Positions 14,954-20,847 of a DNA stretch of 20,869 bases are shown piece after piece. Below the pieces are notes generated by a model, which was given only the letters and a program-made list of their open reading frames with translations, was not told the DNA's origin and ran no database searches. Each line of letters begins with the position of its first letter. Positions within the stretch are counted from its first letter, which is position 1. A program made the translations under genes and the position numbers. Source of the DNA: a virus; IMG/VR virus record IMGVR_UViG_3300021375_000204, positions 1 through 20,869 of that record. One strand, 5' to 3'.

Positions 14954-15538
14954 TTAATCCTCTATCTTTGCGTTTCTTTTTCTATGTCCGTTCCACGCAA
15001 CAAAACCACCCAATCTTAATGAGTAGTATGCTAGATAGTTCATAAGATAGAAACCATTTACATTAATATTAATATCTCTAAAGATTTCATCTGCTCTCTT
15101 TTGTGATATAGTTCCTAATGTATCTTTTTTATTAGCGCTTAACAATGTCTGATACTTATAACCATAATCGTGTACCAAACCTCCTACTAATAAAACACCA
15201 ACTGGTGAGAAAAAAGTTCTTAAAAATTTAGGTATACTTGCACCATCAAATTTAAAACCTTTTGGTATTACATACTTCTTATCATTTAGATTGTAATAGA
15301 AGTCTGCTGTAAGTTCCCAATTTCTCGTTGCTAATAACCACATAGCTATAGCTTTAAAAAAACCTTTACCTTTTGTTTTAATTGGTAGAGGTTTCAGTTG
15401 AGGCATTTCATTATATTTAAACGTATAACATTTAGGTTTTTTCTTATCAAACATATTGATTAAAAAACCTATAATTATAAAAGCAATTAGTAATGACCAT
15501 TGCCAAAATTTCATTGCTAGTGTTAATAAAAGTTCCAT
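14954..15538 (-). CDS. DUF1353-family protein with N-terminal membrane anchor
   Basis: 194 aa. A membrane helix (about 12-28) is followed by a DUF1353 core: VIPKGFKFDGASIPKFL (about 90-106), GGLVHDYGYKYQ (about 119-130) and SQKRADEIFRDI (about 145-156). Conserved Asp-Gly-Ala-Ser-Ile-Pro and His-Asp residues look like a catalytic or metal site, but no activity is established to my knowledge. The family is common beside phage tail or lysis genes. It is in the lysis block here, 1 bp after its upstream neighbour, and no standard endolysin is seen in the window. The anchor suggests a place at the inner membrane. Confidence 0.85.
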   Translation of the reverse strand: MELLLTLAMKFWQWSLLIAFIIIGFLINMFDKKKPKCYTFKYNEMPQLKPLPIKTKGKGFFKAIAMWLLATRNWELTADFYYNLNDKKYVIPKGFKFDGASIPKFLRTFFSPVGVLLVGGLVHDYGYKYQTLLSANKKDTLGTISQKRADEIFRDININVNGFYLMNYLAYYSLRLGGFVAWNGHRKRNAKIED

Positions 15539-15539
15539 A

Positions 15540-15743
15540 TTATTCCTTGTTTTTGATTACACCCTTTTTAACTAGGTGAGTATGTAATGCTGTACCTTTT
15601 ACATTTTTAGAAGCAGTTATACCTGCCATTCTTTTTGTTCTATACTGAGCACCTTTAGGTGGTGTGTCACCTAAACTTGCGATAGGAGCCAAGTTAGAAG
15701 TACCATTACTGAAGCCTGTGATATATTCTTTTAAAGATTTCAT
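15540..15743 (-). CDS. Small basic protein, unknown
   Basis: 67 aa, overlapping the upstream gene by 4 nt (ATGA). It begins MKSLKEYITGFSNGTSNLAP, continues with a Gly/Thr/Lys-rich basic stretch (QYRTKRMAGITASKNVKG) and ends in KKGVIKNKE. No membrane segment, no Cys. The MKSLKEYI-type start is shared in style with other small proteins here (MKTFKQHV, MKKFKSFI), which suggests a common N-terminal tag-like element. Function unknown; real because of tight coupling and clean spacing. Confidence 0.68.
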   Translation of the reverse strand: MKSLKEYITGFSNGTSNLAPIASLGDTPPKGAQYRTKRMAGITASKNVKGTALHTHLVKKGVIKNKE

Positions 15744-16078
15744 ACTTTTGCTTTTTCTCTAATAGATTTTTTATCTTCTTCAGCTTCTACTGTTATTTCT
15801 TCTTTGACAATACCTGATAGTTCATCTACCTTATCGTCTAATTTATCTAAAGTTTTTAAAACACCTCTGAAAACCACATTATTCATATCATTATTCTCTT
15901 TAATTTTTGCACCAAACTTTTTCATAATAGTTCTACGCAATACATCTTCGGCGTCATCTTTCTTTTTCTTACCTGTTGGATTCATATCTACACCACCACC
16001 AGCAACAGAGTTTGTTGGAGCGTCCTCATCCATCTTATTGATGATTTCGTCTACCATTTCTTTATAATGTTTTGGCAT
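15740..16078 (-). CDS. Conserved T4-like marine phage protein
   Basis: 112 aa. Seen: APTNSVAGGGVDMNPTG (about 20-36) after an acidic start, KKKKDDAEDVLRRTIMKKFG, then a long helix with LDKLDDKVDELSGIVKEE. I recall the DEDAPTNSVGGG-type segment in many cyanophage and pelagiphage proteins without assigned function; the Gly/Asn-rich segment looks flexible. It overlaps the upstream gene by 17 nt and the downstream gene by 4 nt. It is likely a small virion or assembly-associated protein because it is in a late operon. Confidence 0.75.
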   Translation of the reverse strand: MPKHYKEMVDEIINKMDEDAPTNSVAGGGVDMNPTGKKKKDDAEDVLRRTIMKKFGAKIKENNDMNNVVFRGVLKTLDKLDDKVDELSGIVKEEITVEAEEDKKSIREKAKV

Positions 16079-16541
16079 ATTCTTTCTCCGATATTAGTTT
16101 ATCATCAACTTCAAATACATCAATACCAAAACACGTCATATAAGGTTCTTGTTGTCTGATAGTTTCAGGCACCTCACCCTCTTCACTCAATAAAGTTTCA
16201 TAATGGTTTTGTTCTTTTAAGTATTTAATTATAGTTGATTCAATCAAATCTTTATGCTGAGCATAAGACTTGTCTTCTTTGATTAGTAAAGCTAATGCAA
16301 CTGCAAACGAACCAAGTTTTGAACCTAGTCCAACTTTAGCTAATATTTTTTTAAGGTTGAATACGAACCTGTGTAATAGAGTGTAGTTTTTCTTCTTACT
16401 ACCTAATACATTTCTATATTTAATTAACACCTTGCCATCTTTATCAATAATACCATCTTTAAATGCACCTGTTTTTTCAAACGGTGTGATAAGCATTTTG
16501 ACTACACGATATGTAATTAAAAAATCTATTCCTCTAGCCAT
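16062..16541 (-). CDS. Conserved marine myovirus protein (MARGIDFLITYR family)
   Basis: 159 aa. The start MARGIDFLITYRVVKMLITPF is characteristic of a family I recognise from marine T4-like phages. It is followed by FEKTGAFKDGIIDKDGKVL (positions about 22-40), LLHRFVFNLKKILAKVGLGS and a hydrophobic helix FAVALALLIKED (about 79-90). The ATG overlaps the upstream stop (TAATG). No enzyme motif. The single moderately hydrophobic helix may be buried rather than membrane-spanning. Late expression suggests a structural or assembly role, but that is inference. Confidence 0.78.
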   Translation of the reverse strand: MARGIDFLITYRVVKMLITPFEKTGAFKDGIIDKDGKVLIKYRNVLGSKKKNYTLLHRFVFNLKKILAKVGLGSKLGSFAVALALLIKEDKSYAQHKDLIESTIIKYLKEQNHYETLLSEEGEVPETIRQQEPYMTCFGIDVFEVDDKLISEKEYAKTL

Positions 16542-16903
16542 TATAGTTCCTCTATCATTCCTTTTATCTTTAAGTCTTCTTGTTCCTCATTTAATTCGTG
16601 AGGGTACAAGTAACCTAGATAACCACAAATTGTTTTCAGTATAGGCCAGTAAACCTTATCTATTTTAAATAATAATAAAGTCATACAGACATCAGAACCG
16701 AAAACATTATGCAATAATATAATATGGTTTAGTACCAATCGTATCTTAATTTCACCTGTCGCTTCGTATTTACGAAACAACCTTTTAAGGTACTTGAACC
16801 TTTTTATATCATCATCAAACTCTTGTTGTTTTTCAAGAGTGGGGTTGTCATAATTTTGCATTGCAAATAACAACCAATTTTGTTTGGTTATTGTTTCAAA
16901 CAT
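16541..16903 (-). CDS. Conserved phage protein (FDDDIKRFKYLKRLF family)
   Basis: 120 aa. Contains FDDDIKRFKYLKRLFRKYEA (about 29-48), LRLVLNHIILLHNVFG-like sequence (about 55-69), and a C-terminal LKTICGYLGYLYPHEL. I recognise this from T4-like phages, where it is widely conserved next to the MARGIDF-type protein, which is the next gene here. All helical by appearance, acidic C-terminus, no membrane segment with charge-free length. Function unknown. The conserved pair of neighbours suggests the two act together. Confidence 0.8.
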   Translation of the reverse strand: MFETITKQNWLLFAMQNYDNPTLEKQQEFDDDIKRFKYLKRLFRKYEATGEIKIRLVLNHIILLHNVFGSDVCMTLLLFKIDKVYWPILKTICGYLGYLYPHELNEEQEDLKIKGMIEEL

Positions 16904-16905
16904 TA

Positions 16906-17343
16906 TTACACTAACTTAGCGTAAACCTTAGACATTCCTGTTTTTAATGTTTCGTATTCAACTTGAAGCTTTAAACCACCTTCTTTTTTGTGAGAAATAC
17001 CATCATCATTAATATCAGAACCGTCTATGTCCTTACCAAATCTTCCTCCACCAAATTTAATTTCAGCAGTAAAATCACCCTTATCGCCAGATACTTCTTG
17101 TACTGGACAAAATAAGCCAATTCTTGCTAAGTCATTTCTAATTTCTTCTACAGCGTGTTGAGCAGTCATATATTCTTTACTCGCTACACCACCTAAAAAT
17201 GCATTAACTCTTTTTAAAACCTCGGGGTCTTGTATGTTATGAACACCAACAGAACCATCTTCAAAAGAAGCTGCGTTAGGTGTACCAACGTGGCCGCCAT
17301 CAAGACTTTCTTTGATGTTTACGTGTTGTTTAAAAGTTTTCAT
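16906..17343 (-). CDS. Unknown late phage protein
   Basis: 145 aa. Start MKTFKQHVNIKESLDGGHVG; its ATG abuts the stop of the 49-aa gene. Contains HVGTPNAASFEDGSVGVHNI (about 18-37), a helix with YMTAQHAVEEIRNDLARIGLF, and an acidic Gly-rich strand region GGGRFGKDIDGSDINDDG (about 98-115), which could be a Ca2+-binding loop by its Asp spacing (inference). It ends in LKLQVEYETLKTGMSKVYAKL. The regular alternation suggests a beta-sandwich. A virion accessory protein is possible. I do not recognise a named family. Confidence 0.72.
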   Translation of the reverse strand: MKTFKQHVNIKESLDGGHVGTPNAASFEDGSVGVHNIQDPEVLKRVNAFLGGVASKEYMTAQHAVEEIRNDLARIGLFCPVQEVSGDKGDFTAEIKFGGGRFGKDIDGSDINDDGISHKKEGGLKLQVEYETLKTGMSKVYAKLV

Positions 17344-17493
17344 TTATTCTTCCTCTTTTTCTTCTTTGTCTTCCGATTTCTTATTAGTCTTTAAACTAGC
17401 CATAGGTTTATTAGTACCAAGACCAGGACCAAGGATTTCTTCCTCAAAGTCATCTAAATTTTTATCTTCTATAAAAGATTTAAATTTTTTCAT
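17344..17493 (-). CDS. 49-aa acidic small protein
   Basis: Read directly: ATG at 17493 (MKKFKSFIEDKNLDDFEEE...), stop TAA at 17344-17346, immediately followed by the ATG of the 145-aa gene. Overlaps the coiled-coil gene upstream by 14 nt. The C-terminal 12 residues are almost all Lys/Glu/Asp (SEDKEEKEEE). A GPGLGTNKP segment lies in the middle (23-30). Likely disordered, and similar in its start to MKSLKEYI and MKTFKQHV neighbours. Accepted because it fills the gap exactly and is coupled on both sides. Confidence 0.66.
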   Translation of the reverse strand: MKKFKSFIEDKNLDDFEEEILGPGLGTNKPMASLKTNKKSEDKEEKEEE

Positions 17494-17707
17494 TTGTTTT
17501 TTTCTTTACTTTTTTTAATACAACTTCCTTATTGGTAGCTATATTGATTAAGTTAGTTGCAAATTGAACAGCACCATTGATTGCATTTAAATTGCCTTTC
17601 ATAGCACCTAAATCAACTTCAACTTTTTGAATCTTATTCTTCAACTCATCAAAGTCTTTTGTAAGTCGTTGTCTTTCATCTTGTAGTTCGTGTAATGTTA
17701 TATTCAT
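17480..17707 (-). CDS. Small coiled-coil protein
   Basis: 75 aa from the ATG at 17707, which has GGAG six bases upstream. A longer frame starts with TTG at 17719 and is less likely. Residues about 5-48 form a heptad-patterned coiled coil (LQDERQRLTKDFDELKNKIQ) and the C-terminus is highly basic (LKKVKKKTNEKI). An intermediate amphipathic segment (NAINGAVQFATNLINIATNK) is weakly hydrophobic. No known function; a small scaffold, chaperone or tail-associated coiled coil would fit. It lies 20 bp after the fibre-like gene. Confidence 0.75.
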   Translation of the reverse strand: MNITLHELQDERQRLTKDFDELKNKIQKVEVDLGAMKGNLNAINGAVQFATNLINIATNKEVVLKKVKKKTNEKI

Positions 17708-17727
17708 AATATTCTCCAATTAATAAA

Positions 17728-18186
17728 TTACGCTGTTGTTCCAGTATTTGCTAAAATATTCCAAGAACCATTTTTGAAAAAACAAATTGCTGTTTTTCCA
17801 GCACCAGATAATACTATACTAGTATGACCTCGTAAGTTAGTTGGTGTAATTGTAGCATTGTTAGAACCAGTTGATGATGTATTTAAAAAGATTTTAATTT
17901 GACCATCTGCACCATTAGCTAATGTAATAGTACCTGCTTGTGCTGTTGCGTTGATTTCAGTCACACTTGAAGTCACATCAGCTGCAAGAGCGGAAGAACC
18001 GTCTAGTGTTAATTGTTGCGAAGCTTGTTTCAATCCTAACCAAGTTGGTATATTATTGAATACTGAGCTTGCACTTACTTTTTTATTGATTGGTGTTCCA
18101 GTTGGGTCATCTACAATGTGAAATAAATCTACTGAAGCTAATGCGTTACCTAAATCGGTAAGCTGTGTAATTTTCTTATCTGCCAT
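17728..18186 (-). CDS. Tail/fibre-like virion protein
   Basis: 152 aa. It begins MADKKITQLTDLGNALASVD, a start I know from phage fibre and appendage proteins, followed by LFHIVDDPTGTPINKKVSAS. The C-terminal two-thirds is Ser/Thr/Asn/Gly-rich beta-type sequence (EINATAQAGTITLANGADGQ, LNTSSTGSNNATITPTNLRG) ending with CFFKNGSWNILANTGTTA, where FKNGSWN is common at ends of phage beta-structured surface proteins. Excellent ribosome site (AGGAG seven bases from the ATG). First gene of a long late operon behind the promoter at 18255-18262. Host-contact role inferred. Confidence 0.8.
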   Translation of the reverse strand: MADKKITQLTDLGNALASVDLFHIVDDPTGTPINKKVSASSVFNNIPTWLGLKQASQQLTLDGSSALAADVTSSVTEINATAQAGTITLANGADGQIKIFLNTSSTGSNNATITPTNLRGHTSIVLSGAGKTAICFFKNGSWNILANTGTTA

Positions 18187-18202
18187 TTTTTTCTCCTGTT
18201 AA

Positions 18203-18240
18203 CCCCTTTCGGGGAATTCTACTTGTGCCAAAAGACACAA
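18203..18240 (-). promoter_or_regulatory. Two tandem hairpins in the late leader of the fibre-like gene
   Basis: On the minus strand, TTGTGTC-TTTT-GGCACAA (18223-18240; 7 bp with one G-U) is followed by CCCC-GAAA-GGGG (18203-18214; four G-C pairs closed by a GNRA tetraloop). The second ends just before the ribosome site AGGAG of the 152-aa gene. Both lie downstream of the late promoter and so are in the transcript. Probable role: mRNA stability or tuning of translation. Confidence 0.55.
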
Positions 18241-18254
18241 TCACTTTGTTTATA

Positions 18255-18262
18255 TATTTATA
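18255..18262 (-). promoter_or_regulatory. T4-type late promoter (TATAAATA)
   Basis: Perfect core with CTCCCTT immediately upstream, 69 nt before the ATG at 18186. It precedes a run of 15 same-strand genes with no larger gap until the next late promoter. The upstream flank is also the descending arm of the hairpin at 18261-18288. Confidence 0.82.
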
Positions 18263-18288
18263 AAGGGAGGTCAAGTGACCCCCCTTTA
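18261..18288 (-). terminator. Strong hairpin after the 93-aa gene, overlapping the late promoter
   Basis: On the minus strand, TAAAGGGGGGTCA pairs with TGACCTCCCTTTA, 13 bp with one G-U and a nominal 2-nt loop (open one pair for 4 nt). It begins 11 bp after the stop of the 93-aa gene and shares its last bases with TATAAATA. Only TTTAT follows, so termination may be partial. An mRNA 3'-end stabiliser is an alternative. Confidence 0.62.
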
Positions 18289-18299
18289 ATTAGTTGCTA

Positions 18300-18581
18300 T
18301 TAAGCAGCGTTAGTTAAAACTGATAAAGTCTCGTATTGTACTCTACCATTTCTACCACCACTACCTGTAATTTTTAAGTTCCAACCTGCGTGACCGGCAC
18401 CTGCTGGTACTTGGCCATCTGCATAGTTAAATAAACCCAATGTGACACCTGTAATAAAGTTGTCAGCAGTTGCGTCTTCAAATAAGTTAGTTCTATTTGC
18501 ACTTGTAGGTGCTAATTTAGCAGCGGCACAAGCCCATAACGGTGCTCCTGCAGCTGAATCTGCGCTAGTTTGCATAGACAT
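18300..18581 (-). CDS. Conserved small virion-type marine phage protein
   Basis: 93 aa. It contains FITGVTLGLFNYADGQVPAG (about 42-61), then AGHAGWNLKITGSGGRNGRV (62-81) followed by QYETL, a block I recognise from many marine phages, often in several copies per genome. Small, Ala/Gly-rich, no charge clusters; likely a beta-structured surface or decoration protein (inference). GGGAGAG precedes the ATG. It forms its own short late unit: promoter at 18637-18644 on one side and a strong hairpin on the other, which suggests high, separate expression. Confidence 0.82.
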   Translation of the reverse strand: MSMQTSADSAAGAPLWACAAAKLAPTSANRTNLFEDATADNFITGVTLGLFNYADGQVPAGAGHAGWNLKITGSGGRNGRVQYETLSVLTNAA

Positions 18582-18609
18582 AGTATTCTCTCCCTTTTAA
18601 ATAGTTAAT

Positions 18610-18635
18610 TGGTACTCAATTCTTAATATGTACCA
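18610..18635 (-). promoter_or_regulatory. Hairpin in the leader of the 93-aa gene
   Basis: TGGTAC and GTACCA on the minus strand form a 6-bp stem with a 14-nt loop, directly after the late promoter core and before the ribosome site. All three late leaders in the window carry a stem in this position. The long loop makes this one uncertain. Confidence 0.35.
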
Positions 18636-18636
18636 C

Positions 18637-18644
18637 TATTTATA
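18637..18644 (-). promoter_or_regulatory. T4-type late promoter (TATAAATA)
   Basis: Perfect core with AATCCCT just upstream, beginning 7 nt after the stop of the nucleotidase gene and 56 nt before the ATG at 18581. The same spacing after a stop codon and the same ATCCYTT flank occur at the promoter at 13157-13164. Confidence 0.82.
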
Positions 18645-18650
18645 AGGGAT

Positions 18651-19130
18651 TTAATTTTCTAGGAGTTTTTTGAGAAGTCTGATAGTTCTTGATGTGTCAC
18701 CATTGTGTACTACACCTAGTCCACCTTTGGCTCTAAATTCATTAACGTTTTTAGGATAATCGTCAATTAATATAGAATTTTTATTAGCGTACTTTTGCTT
18801 TTGTACTCTTTTAACTAGATTGATTTTGTTAGAAGAAAGGCCTAACTTTGTGGATGCCCACGCCTTTTTGCCTGGTATACAGTTCTTATCATACGTATCT
18901 TCTACGTAAGCAGATAAAATCTCCGTGTCGTACTTCTTGATGAAGTTCCAGAGTTCTTGTCCGCCTTTCATCCAAGGTAGTGTTTTCCAAAAATCAGGTT
19001 TAGATTTAATCTCTCCCCACTTTTCAGCCTTTGAACCTTTAGACCAGTCTGTAATTGATTTACCAGTCAGAGTTTCAGCACCTTTTACAAAGTCTGCTAA
19101 TACTCCGTCCATATCACAATATATTTTCAT
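18651..19130 (-). CDS. HAD-family 5'(3')-deoxyribonucleotidase
   Basis: 159 aa. Motif I is CDMDGVLADF, with nucleophile Asp6 and general acid Asp8; motif II is ILSA (Ser73); a basic motif III lies in PGKKAW (Lys88/89); motif IV is ILIDDYPKN (Asp123, Asp124). That is the full set for a C1-capped HAD phosphatase of the 5'(3')-deoxyribonucleotidase type, which removes phosphate from (deoxy)nucleoside monophosphates. Role by inference: balancing dNMP pools from host DNA breakdown. Ribosome site AAGGA seven bases before the ATG. It has its own sigma70-type promoter at 19157-19185 although it lies among virion genes. Confidence 0.88.
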   Translation of the reverse strand: MKIYCDMDGVLADFVKGAETLTGKSITDWSKGSKAEKWGEIKSKPDFWKTLPWMKGGQELWNFIKKYDTEILSAYVEDTYDKNCIPGKKAWASTKLGLSSNKINLVKRVQKQKYANKNSILIDDYPKNVNEFRAKGGLGVVHNGDTSRTIRLLKKLLEN

Positions 19131-19156
19131 AGTGTTATCCTTTTTTATTATGTCTT

Positions 19157-19185
19157 ATTATAACACAAGGTTATGTCAAAGGCAA
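19157..19185 (-). promoter_or_regulatory. Sigma70-type promoter of the deoxyribonucleotidase gene
   Basis: Minus strand TTGCCT (19180-19185, 4 of 6), a 17-bp spacer, TATAAT (19157-19162, perfect) with TG one base upstream (extended -10). The transcript would start near 19150, about 20 nt before the ATG at 19130. A perfect TTGACA also lies in the spacer but is only 11 bp from the -10. TTGTGTTAT is shared with the promoter at 9502. Confidence 0.75.
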
Positions 19186-19193
19186 GCACTTTT

Positions 19194-19466
19194 TTACTTA
19201 TTATATGTGATTTTTGGCTCAGTATCTACTTTAGTCTTTGGTTGACCACTCATAGTCTGACCTTTTGTCTCTGATTCTTTAGTATATTTCTTATCAATCA
19301 TATTGAAAAAGTCTTTTTTCTCTTTTGGTGACATTGCACCGATACCTTTACCAGTTTTTTCTAGTTCTTTTTTGAACATAGTTTGGTATGCACTATCTTC
19401 CATATGTTTTGATAAGTTCTTTACTGTCTCTTCTATTGAACCTGATTTTGATTCTAAATATGCCAT
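19194..19466 (-). CDS. Small companion of the modular virion protein
   Basis: 90 aa, starting 1 bp after the upstream stop (TAAAATG). Contains SAYQTMFKKELEKTGKGIGA (about 27-46), followed by MSPKEKKDFFNMIDKKY, a helix-turn-helix-like packed segment I recognise from C-terminal parts of marine phage structural proteins. The last 25 residues (ESETKGQTMSGQPKTKVDTE) are polar and probably disordered. No membrane segment. Coupled to the 459-aa gene, so probably part of the same head or virion assembly unit. Not a known enzyme. Confidence 0.75.
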   Translation of the reverse strand: MAYLESKSGSIEETVKNLSKHMEDSAYQTMFKKELEKTGKGIGAMSPKEKKDFFNMIDKKYTKESETKGQTMSGQPKTKVDTEPKITYNK

Positions 19467-19467
19467 T

Positions 19468-20847
19468 TTAATTTCCCTTTACCTGTTTTGCTAAGTCTTT
19501 ATCTGCACCACCCCAAGTTCCACTTGATTTAGTCACAAATGAATTTACTCTAGCAAATGCCCATTGTTGTTGAGTTGTACCTGGTCGGTGTCCACCTCTC
19601 CAAGCGGCCATACCTCTATCATAAACCTGTTTTAAAATACCATATGGCATTCCTGATTTCTCAGCTTTGTTTTTTAAACCCTCAATTTTTTCAAATAATT
19701 CTTTTGCTGGGTGGTTTGCTTGTTCTTTTCTTACTGTTGATTCTGGTACACAGTTTGGTACCATCTTGTCACCTTTTTTCTTCATACCTTTTTGAGTATA
19801 TCCTACCCAACAAGCTTCTGTAATAGGATTATAATTATCTGCGTCAGCGCTTTCATCAATAGCATAACTCTCTGCTCTTACTGTTGCACCATAATTGTTT
19901 TGTAAATCCGTTGCATACTTATTAAGGTCTGCACCGTTACCATTTACCTTTAAAGCCTTTTGATTACCACTAATTGTGAAACCTTGTTTTGCTAAATCAG
20001 TTGAAGCTTTGGACATCATATCGTGTGTTTTAAAAGATACTGTCATCTTCTTAAACTCATTCAAATCTTCGTTAGTTCTTTTAAGAACATTCTGAACATC
20101 TGGATGTAATGATAAACCTTTTGCAATCTTTTCAATTGCTGCTACAGCGCCTGAATAATTACCACCTTTGTATCGTTTATCGTTTGCAATACCATATGCC
20201 ATCTTAATTTGTTGTGTAGTATACTTTGAAGTGTCTTCGTTTATTTTTTTAAGTTTCATATAATCAGAAAGGTCCATACTTGTAGCGCCAGTATTACTGA
20301 ATTTATTATCAGGATAACTTGGGCTGAAAAACGCTACTACTTTACCGTTGACAATATGTTTCCATTCTCCATAACGGTCTATATCAATTTGACCGTGTTT
20401 AGAATGTTTAAATTTAGGATACATTCCACCACCTGGTTGTTTTTTCCAGTTTGGATTTTTTCTAATATCATCAACACTTTCTTTAACTGCAACTGACATA
20501 CCAATAGCATATGCTTTACCGTTTGGCATTTCAACTTTTAAACTTTCTTTTACTTCTTCTTTTGCTTTTTCTTTTTCAATCTTATCTTTTAGATGTTTGT
20601 ATGCAATACCAATTTGTAATAGAGGTTCACCTGTTTCAGGATTAACCTGTTTTTGAGTTGACTTTTGAATAGTTTTTGCTTTTTCTGTTTCGGCCTTTTG
20701 CTTTAACATAGCAATCTCATTATCTTTTTGGTCGTTTTGATTCTTTAATTTTTCTGCGTCATCTTCTTTAGGTTTTTTCTGCATATCTTCAGCAGCTTCA
20801 GCCCAATCTTGGAAGTTTTCTTTAACTGCAACTACTGTAGCTGCCAT
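19468..20847 (-). CDS. Modular virion/scaffold-type protein (possibly 5'-partial)
   Basis: 459 aa from the ATG at 20847, which has AAGGTG four bases upstream. The frame remains open to the window edge, so a longer protein is possible. Order: charged coiled coil (about 20-100); a domain with PNGKAYAIGM and WKHIVNGKVVAFF (about 108-185); a helical repeat IKMAYGIANDKRYKGGNYSG (about 214-233) continuing as AVAAIEKIAKGLSLHP; KMTVSFKTHDMMSKASTDLA with NNYGATVRAE (about 267-326); ACWVGYTQKGMKKKGDKMVP (345-364); and a C-terminal domain with YDRGMAAWRGGHRPGTTQQQ (409-428), which resembles DUF5824. I have seen these modules shuffled in marine phage structural proteins. Head or core role is inferred. 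Confidence 0.8.
   Translation of the reverse strand: MAATVVAVKENFQDWAEAAEDMQKKPKEDDAEKLKNQNDQKDNEIAMLKQKAETEKAKTIQKSTQKQVNPETGEPLLQIGIAYKHLKDKIEKEKAKEEVKESLKVEMPNGKAYAIGMSVAVKESVDDIRKNPNWKKQPGGGMYPKFKHSKHGQIDIDRYGEWKHIVNGKVVAFFSPSYPDNKFSNTGATSMDLSDYMKLKKINEDTSKYTTQQIKMAYGIANDKRYKGGNYSGAVAAIEKIAKGLSLHPDVQNVLKRTNEDLNEFKKMTVSFKTHDMMSKASTDLAKQGFTISGNQKALKVNGNGADLNKYATDLQNNYGATVRAESYAIDESADADNYNPITEACWVGYTQKGMKKKGDKMVPNCVPESTVRKEQANHPAKELFEKIEGLKNKAEKSGMPYGILKQVYDRGMAAWRGGHRPGTTQQQWAFARVNSFVTKSSGTWGGADKDLAKQVKGN

Noticed and set aside
19174-19179. Perfect TTGACA upstream of TATAAT before the nucleotidase gene
   Set aside because: The spacing is only 11 bp, too short for a sigma70 promoter. The hexamer TTGCCT, 17 bp from the -10, was preferred.
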